From Agriotes lineatus (lineage: Eukaryota > Arthropoda > Insecta > Coleoptera > Elateridae): DNA of 64,000 nucleotides. Each line of letters begins with the position of its first letter. The stretch's first letter is position 1. The notes under the pieces were generated by a model. It worked only from the letters and a program-made list of their open reading frames with translations. It did no database searches and was not told where the DNA came from. The stretch covers positions 248,001 through 312,000 of the forward strand of contig CALNHX010000282.1 of assembly GCA_940337035.1 (NCBI GenBank), written 5' to 3'. This document shows, piece by piece, positions 58,604 through 64,000 of this stretch. Made by a program: the position numbers and the translations under genes.

Positions 58604-58981
58604 TCAATTTTTGTGCATGTTTTCCAATATTTGTTTTCTTCTACATTCAGGATTTCTTCTTTCTTGAGGCGCTTTTGACGACAAATATGTTGGTAAATTT
58701 GGAAATACGCTTGGAACAGCATTGTCAGCTAATGAAGGATAATGCAGCATCAGCTTTTACAGTTCCCCTCTCTTATTTCTGACACTTTCAAATATCTTTT
58801 CCATTAAAATGTATTTCACACATGACAGCACTTTTTGTTGGGGTCCAACATTCTGGTCGTATTGTACGAAGCCATGCTTTCTTTCGGATCTCCTCCATTG
58901 GAAAAGAAAATGTTGTTATAGTTTGCATACGATTTTCTTTTAAGATACTGTCGTGGTTGGTACACAGCGTCTTCGTGGCAT
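58604..58981 (-). pseudogene. THAP-domain exon remnant
   Basis: Reading leftwards on the minus strand: MPRRRCVPTTTV (the usual start of a THAP zinc finger, with the second Cys apparently replaced), then in a shifted frame LKEN, TTFSFPMEEIRKKAWL, ECWTPTKSAVMCEIHF, then a stop. A further shifted frame has DNAVPSVFPNLP followed by a basic stretch to the stop at 58604-58606. FSFP, the WTP motif and the final C..HF are the THAP hallmarks. Known THAP proteins bind DNA and are often related to P-element transposases. The frame breaks suggest a pseudogene or decayed transposon; introns could explain part of this. Confidence 0.7.
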
Positions 58982-59445
58982 TCTAAATATAAAATTAAAA
59001 GTTACAAGAAATGCAATAAAAATGAGGTTGGATTGTTACTTACCTCGGTGGTATTTCAGTGAAATACTTATAAAAACCCATAAATACCAGCAGCAATTTT
59101 ACTTTTACTTATCACGAACAGTACACCAATGTATTTCTTCAAACTTAGAGCGATCCAACATATTAATATTTAATACGCCACATTTGAACAGACATTTTTA
59201 TAAATAAACAGTACAAAAATTGGCCTACCAGTAGCGTTGCCAAATCTCCAACATCACGGCTTGTAACTGTAGGAGACAGTGATATCATGTGTTCCAAAAA
59301 AACTCATTTAGGGCAGGCCTTGGAAAGAAAGATAAAAAATCTAGTCATGTTTTAACTTTAAGTCTGTAGGTGAATATCAGATTGCGTTTAGTTTATGAAA
59401 ACATTTGTCACTGTGACAGGCAAAAGTTCACACTGCATTAAGTTG
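58982..59445. other. unassigned AT-rich DNA
   Basis: No gene or repeat was recognised between the THAP remnant and the foldback element. Confidence 0.45.
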
Positions 59446-60051
59446 ACTTGTATCAGCGTACATAAATCAAACAAGTAGAGACACTCACTGTCGGTTCCTT
59501 TGATATCAAAATACCGATTTGGATGACCTTGAACGGCTCCTGGGGGGTACTTTCCGATAGTACTAACAGATGGCGCCACTACTTGAACACATCGTGATTG
59601 GTAGCAGTGCCAGTAACTGGCTCTGATTGGTAGAACTTTGTGCTGCCATCTGATAGTCAAGCTTAGAAATACCCCCCGAGTTACTGTCCCAGGCACTCTA
59701 GACAGGTTTCTACATTTGCAATGAGTGTCTCTACTTGTTTAACCCATTAGTCCCCAACGTTGCATATACGAAACATTTAGAAAAACAATTGTTATTAATT
59801 ATGTCATTGACTAAAATGAATTTTTTGCTGCTAAAATTTATTCCCAACAGATCAAGGATTACGTTTTTTATGAAATACGTCAATATAATCAAAAAGTTTA
59901 TTTTTTGCAAATTCATTAACTCTGCAGAAATTTGGGATTTCCTCTACTATATTTTCGTCGATCTAATTTTCCGACGCAGAATACAATGGGATTTTCCAAA
60001 TTATCGATTTAGATTGACCTGACCTTTAGTAAAGGAGACATAACATGATAT

Positions 60052-60574
60052 TTGACAAAGCGTTTATAGTTTTTTTGCACTTCCGGGACTAAAGTTGATA
60101 CTTTAGTCCCCGTAAACAGGGACTAAAGTAGATCATTTAATCCCTAGGGACTAAAGTAACTCATTTAATCCCTAGGGACTAAAGTAAAAATGATACCGTA
60201 ACTATGGTAAATTTATGTACACACGAGGTTAGTAGATTAGGTTTTGTTTGTCATCTGACACACACTGACGTAAAACTTAACCTGCAAATCTCGAATTTGA
60301 CATATACTGACAATACACTTCAGTACTGCCAACTGATTCAGGCTATCCAGGACCTGCTGCAATTCAGTTTGTAATAAATTATAATTGTCAGTTTCCAAAT
60401 TGACAGATTCCAAATTTTGGAAATGTTTGATGATAATGTTCCCAAAAGTGCAAAAAATAGCGTATATACCTCAGGACTAAAGTGCCTAAATCCCTTGAGT
60501 GGTTATTGCCCTCGGGCTTCGCCCTCGAGGCAACAAACTCCACTCGCGGGATTAAATGGTGCACTTTAATCCCT
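60052..60574. mobile_element. 523-bp insertion in the piggyBac left region
   Basis: A perfect 8-bp direct repeat, CATGATAT, flanks it (60044-60051 and 60575-60582). Inside are three or four GGACTAAAGT/ACTTTAGTCC and ATTTAATCCCT motifs (60085-60185 and 60475-60574), a CTCGGGCTTCGCCCTCGAGG hairpin near 60512, and at 60230-60340 a stretch resembling one arm of the MITE at 2468 (AACCTGC...TTTGACATA..CTGAC, CAGTACTGCCAAC). The duplication size suggests a hAT-like insertion, but the terminal repeats are weak. Confidence 0.6.
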
Positions 60575-60816
60575 CATGATATAATATACTATTGCATACC
60601 TGACCTGTTTTATTATTGTTGCGTCTACGCAACGTTGGGATTCTCAGTAAGAAGGCGCCAGTGTCGCGCGATCATCTTTCGACGGACAGGTAGCACAAGT
60701 AGGTCAGTTTTGTGTGATTATTTATAGTGAATGGTAATAAGAATTAGTTATAAATTTTAGTTATAAACAATCAGTGTTGATTAGCGAAGTGCAGTTTTGG
60801 AAAATATTGATCTGAA

Positions 60817-60898
60817 GTAAGTAAATTACACAATTTATTTATAAAGTTTGTATTATTTTATTTATTTGGTATTTCTAAAATAATTTGTTTTGTTATAG
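60817..60898 (+). other. putative 5' intron of the piggyBac transposase
   Basis: A donor GTAAGT at 60817 and an acceptor TTGTTATAG ending at 60898 enclose 82 AT-rich bases directly before the start codon. Short 5' introns or leader sequences are usual for such genes. No transcript evidence is available here. Confidence 0.5.
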
Positions 60899-60900
60899 CG

Positions 60901-62730
60901 ATGTCTTGGGAAAACAAAAGAGCTCTGTCAACTGCTGAGCTCTTGGCTATATTGGAGGAAGATGAAGATTTATTGCAGACTGATACCGTTGATGCCGTGT
61001 ACATTCCGCCGCCTGCAGACGAACTTACAGACGAAGAAGCGCTTGATGACGACATATGTGAGAACGGGAGAGATTTACCAGATGTCGCAGGGACCTATGA
61101 AATGCATGCAAGTTTACCTGATACTTCTGAAGACTTAGGTAATCAATCTTTACTATCAAGTTCGAAAAAAGCAAAGTTATGTAAAAAAACTATAAAAAAT
61201 AAGTCAAAGAAAACTCTTCCGAAGTGGAGAAAAGAGAACCCAATATATATAACAGAACCACAAAATGAAGAGAAATATAATTTGGAACAAATTGAAAATA
61301 GAATTGGCGGTAAAACCCCTTTCGAAGTTTTTTCATTGTACTTCAGTGACGATGTTTGGGAAAAAATAATTTCTTATACAAAAAAATATGCTCACGATAG
61401 TAATCGGCATTCATTTGAAATAGACAAAACTAGCCTAAAGCGATTTTTTGGCATACTAATTTTTTCGGAGTATCATACGTTACCAGCTACAAAACTGTAT
61501 TGGTCGAAAGATGAGGACAAAGGAGTGATGTTAGTTAGAAACTGCATGAGTAGGAACAGATTCGATTCCATAAAGCAAAACATACATTTATCAGATAACG
61601 ACCAACTTGATAAAAGCGACAGATTTTCAAAACTAAGACCTCTTTTTGATTTGATAAATGAAAAGAACATGCGGTTTGGGGTATTCTCTCATAATCTGTC
61701 TATCGACGAGGAAATGGTGCCATATTTTGGACGACATAGTTGTAAGATGTACATCAAGGGGAAACCAATTAGGTTTGGCTTCAAACTATGGTGTTTATGT
61801 AGCTCCAATGGTTACTTGTACAAATTCATACCTTATGGTGGCAAAACAAGCACTTATGACAACGAATTGGGACTGGGAGAAAACGTTGTATTGGAACTAT
61901 TGTCAGTTGTTCAGCAGCCATCTGTTCATCGCATATTTTTTGACTTCTTCTCGTCTTATAAGTTATTCTGTTTGCTGAAAGAAAAGGGTTTTTACGCTAC
62001 TGGGACAATTCGTGAAAACCGTACGAGTAATAGCACAATGGAAACTGTGAAAATTATAAAGAAAAAAGATCGTGGTTCTTATGATTTTTCTTTTGACAAT
62101 GAACAAAAAATGTTAGTTAGATGGAACGACAATTCTGTGGTGACAGTTGCGACCAATAACTGTACCATTGAACCTCTAGTAGCCGCAAAAAGGTACAACA
62201 GAAAAGAAAAAAAGAGCGTTTCAATTCCTCAGCCAAAAGTTATAGCCGAGTATAATCAGCATATGGGAGATGTTGATTTGCATGACAACAGAATATGTAA
62301 TTACAGAACCAATGTAAAAGGGAAAAAATGGTGGTGGCCCCTCTTTGTAAATTTGATTGACAGTGTTATTGTAAATTCCTGGAAAATATACAAATTGGCA
62401 AACAGCTCAAAAATGTCACAGTTAGAATTTAAGTCTTACATAGCAGTCACTCTTATGAAAATGGATGAACCAGTCATCGAAGATGACATTCAAGGCGAAG
62501 ATCTAGCGGGGCCAAGTGACCAAGTAAACTTTCCTTCACGACCAAATTATGGCCGACCATCTAAAAGTGCATTACCCATGGAAATTCGACTTGATGTCAG
62601 TCACGTAATAGTAGCCGAAGAAAATAAAGCAAGAAGATGTAGACAATGCAAAAACAACACTATATACATGTGTGCGAAGTGTCAAGTGCATCTTCACACA
62701 AACTGCTTTGAACTATTCCACACGAAGTAA
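60901..62730 (+). CDS. piggyBac transposase
   Basis: This 609-aa DDD transposase cuts and reinserts the element at TTAA. It has an acidic N-terminus (residues 18-60), then a basic KKAKLCKKTIKNKSKK stretch that may be a nuclear signal. The catalytic core starts near residue 135 (PFEVFSLYF). The three Asp residues are Asp269 in LSIDEEMVP, Asp348 in IFFDFFSSY (the family usually has FFDNFF) and Asp459 in HMGDVDLHD. WWWP follows, and a Cys/His-rich end (CRQCKNN, CAKCQVHLHTNC, FELFH) forms the family's zinc domain. The length is typical. No stops or frameshifts were seen. The ATG follows a likely 5' intron. It resembles domesticated and active PGBD-type proteins; its position between intact ends favours a transposon gene. 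Confidence 0.92.
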   Translation: MSWENKRALSTAELLAILEEDEDLLQTDTVDAVYIPPPADELTDEEALDDDICENGRDLPDVAGTYEMHASLPDTSEDLGNQSLLSSSKKAKLCKKTIKNKSKKTLPKWRKENPIYITEPQNEEKYNLEQIENRIGGKTPFEVFSLYFSDDVWEKIISYTKKYAHDSNRHSFEIDKTSLKRFFGILIFSEYHTLPATKLYWSKDEDKGVMLVRNCMSRNRFDSIKQNIHLSDNDQLDKSDRFSKLRPLFDLINEKNMRFGVFSHNLSIDEEMVPYFGRHSCKMYIKGKPIRFGFKLWCLCSSNGYLYKFIPYGGKTSTYDNELGLGENVVLELLSVVQQPSVHRIFFDFFSSYKLFCLLKEKGFYATGTIRENRTSNSTMETVKIIKKKDRGSYDFSFDNEQKMLVRWNDNSVVTVATNNCTIEPLVAAKRYNRKEKKSVSIPQPKVIAEYNQHMGDVDLHDNRICNYRTNVKGKKWWWPLFVNLIDSVIVNSWKIYKLANSSKMSQLEFKSYIAVTLMKMDEPVIEDDIQGEDLAGPSDQVNFPSRPNYGRPSKSALPMEIRLDVSHVIVAEENKARRCRQCKNNTIYMCAKCQVHLHTNCFELFHTK

Positions 62731-62935
62731 TAACTTTTGTTTTGCGAAAATCCCAACGTTGCGTATACGCAACATTTTGTTGTAAGAAAAGTAACAACAT
62801 GAATTTTTTTTAACTTGATAAACAGTTATGTGAGTTTATGTTAAGTTATAAAATGCAGTAAAAACATCAAATTAGTTTTATTTTCTAACCTTGGGAACTA
62901 ATGGGTTAATGTATGTACGCTGCTTGTATCAAGCA

Positions 62936-63335
62936 AAAAGGAAGATAAGATGGCATTTACACAATAGCGAATGTATCATCAATCAATAAAAATTGTTTTG
63001 TATATTTTTAGGAAAATAGTTCAAGATCCAGATGTAATTAAGTTCTCGCTAACTTATAGTAGTTCATTTGCTTCAATGGGTATGTATCAAGTTATGGCAA
63101 ACTTCAATTTGATCATGGCATGCTGCAAATGAGTTTTTTTAAAACACACAATAGCTTTGTGCCACAGCATGTTAGTATACAATATCAGTGATAAAATAGC
63201 ACCAAATAACAATTGTTTCTTAATGTGCTGCTCCTATATTCTATTTTAAACTTGTCTGAACTAATTAATTACCATTTGAGAATCAATATGTACATTTTTA
63301 GCCTATTTACAACACGATAGCTTTGAAAAGTAATA
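62936..63335. other. unassigned AT-rich DNA upstream of the ASCC2-like 3' end
   Basis: No gene or repeat was recognised. Confidence 0.45.
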
Positions 63336-63337
63336 CT

Positions 63338-63659
63338 TTTATTTCAACAATCATACAAAACTCTAGAATCTGACACTTTCAATACAAAACTATATAACTT
63401 TACAACTATATTAGGAATCGTAAAATCAAAAAGTAACATATTTGTAGTAACTAGCAACTCTCCAGTTGTTAGTGATTTACATTGAACTAACAACTCCCAA
63501 GATACATTCACAAAAAAATTAGATGACTGCTACTTCAAGTGCGTTAAATACCATTTCAAACTGCAACCAATTGAGAGTTGAATAATTACTACTTACAAAC
63601 AGAATTCCAATGAAAATTACATGAATCACAGTTCTGTAACAAAAGCAAATTGCTAGTAA
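63338..63659 (-). terminator. 3' UTR and polyadenylation signal of the ASCC2-like gene
   Basis: On the minus strand, about 320 AT-rich bases follow the stop and contain GAAATAAAAG near 63338-63346, a usual poly(A) signal form. No frame is present. The exact cleavage site is not visible. Confidence 0.5.
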
Positions 63660-64000
63660 CTAAGATGGAATCATTCCTCTGCTACGTTTCCATTGTGCAC
63701 CTCCTCTCCGATTATGGTTTCCTCTACTGCTCTTGTTTATATTTTTCTTATCCCTATTTTGCTGCACAGTCTTATCTTGCCCTTGTCCCTTTGCTCGCCC
63801 AGCCACATCTCTATTGGGGGCTCTGGAACCTCTAAAGTTTCGCCCTCTTTCTGCCTCACGGCGTGCCCTTATAACGGCCGGGTCTTCACAAAATGCATTA
63901 GTTGGTTTTGCAGGCTGCTCCTCGTCGTCAGAGCTTGAACTTGGATCGCTAACCACATTGGATTCCCGCACATCAGGCGGTTTCAGATGCCGGTATATTT
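63660..64000 (-). CDS. ASCC2-like protein, last coding exon (partial)
   Basis: The frame is open from the window edge to TAG at 63660-63662. It reads an acidic Ser/Asp stretch (SSSSDDEEQ), a short helix PAVIRARREAERG, then an Arg/Gly/Asn-rich basic tail with NKSSRGNHNRR and KRSRGMIPS. The ending RANHNRR...KRSKGMIPS is what I know from activating signal cointegrator 1 complex subunit 2. That is a CUE-domain protein which binds ubiquitin and works with the ASCC3 helicase in alkylation repair and in clearing collided ribosomes. The CUE domain would lie upstream, outside the window. The 5' splice boundary is not visible. This is the only clear host gene in the window. Confidence 0.75.
   Translation of the reverse strand, partial: IYRHLKPPDVRESNVVSDPSSSSDDEEQPAKPTNAFCEDPAVIRARREAERGRNFRGSRAPNRDVAGRAKGQGQDKTVQQNRDKKNINKSSRGNHNRRGGAQWKRSRGMIPS

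Larger units (their letters stand above)
59743..62905 (+). mobile_element. piggyBac transposon, apparently complete
   Basis: TTAA flanks both ends (59739-59742 and 62906-62909). The inverted termini match (CCCATTAGTCCCCAA left; CCCATTAGTTCCCAA read inward from the right). The single transposase gene is intact. A subterminal motif, CCCAACGTTGCGTATACGCA, lies near the right end (about 62754), inverted near 60622-60645, and in direct orientation with variation at 59753. A 523-bp insertion lies between the left end and the gene. With intact ends and an open transposase this copy may be, or recently was, mobile. Confidence 0.9.
59446..62935. mobile_element. foldback MITE split by the piggyBac element
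   Basis: The left arm (about 59446-59489, with CAGCGTACATA and AACAAGTAGAGACACTCA) is the inverted complement of 59723-59742 joined to 62910-62935 (TGAGTGTCTCTACTTGTT, then TGTATGTACGCTG). Inside, a second inverted pair flanks the centre (GGGGGGTAC...CAGATGGCGCC against GCTGCCATCTG...GTACCCCCC-like TACCCCCCG). Removing piggyBac and one TTAA restores one contiguous right arm, so this element is the older one. It has no coding capacity. Its target duplication was not defined. Confidence 0.7.

Overview
The window looks like nuclear DNA of an arthropod, most likely an insect. It is AT-rich and gene-poor, contains no bacterial-style operons, and is filled with metazoan transposable elements: BEL/Pao, Gypsy, Penelope-like (PLE), hAT, piggyBac, Tc1/mariner-type elements and tRNA-derived SINEs. 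The only clear host gene is at the right edge, on the minus strand. It is the last coding exon of an ASCC2-like gene (63660 to the window end), recognised from a C-terminus that ends in a conserved basic tail and MIPS. A degraded THAP-domain exon lies at 58604-58981. The species cannot be named from this window.

Left part (1-37.7 kb). This is mostly non-coding DNA with nested repeats: a decayed BEL/Pao pol (1146-2467) next to a near-perfect foldback MITE; three copies of an unclassified dispersed repeat, called R1 here (about 3366-6390, 32000-33665 and 36690-37697); a PLE endonuclease fragment followed by a hammerhead-ribozyme-like fold (5090-6050); two hAT-type elements with perfect 8-bp target duplications (9872-11632 and 34449-35453); two copies of one LTR, one inside a hAT element and one split by a 1250-bp inverted-repeat element; SINEs; mariner-type MITEs; and palindromic modules near 23 kb. 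Two stretches (12.34-12.74 and 26.34-26.64 kb) are free of recognisable repeats, and their composition is what one would expect of host regulatory DNA.

Middle (37.7-56 kb). A PLE on the minus strand (37698-42369) has terminal direct repeats, a broken RT/GIY-YIG ORF and its own hammerhead-like motif. It abuts a large Gypsy-type LTR retrotransposon (42370-55985). That element has 1.4-kb LTRs about 1% apart, an intact gag, and a pol joined to gag by a canonical A-AAA-AAC -1 slippery site. Its 3' LTR is split by a second, oppositely oriented Gypsy element (51477-55436). The second element's 157-bp LTRs are identical, but it lacks a protease and the start of RT, so it looks like a recently mobilised non-autonomous copy.

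Right part (56-64 kb). An apparently intact piggyBac (59743-62905) has TTAA duplications, matching terminal repeats, an 82-nt 5' intron and a 609-aa DDD transposase with a Cys-rich tail. It sits in the right arm of an older foldback element and itself carries a 523-bp insertion. The ASCC2-like exon closes the window. The main story is layered transposition beside one host gene. The least expected signals are the hammerhead-like folds in the two PLEs and the protease-less Gypsy with identical LTRs.
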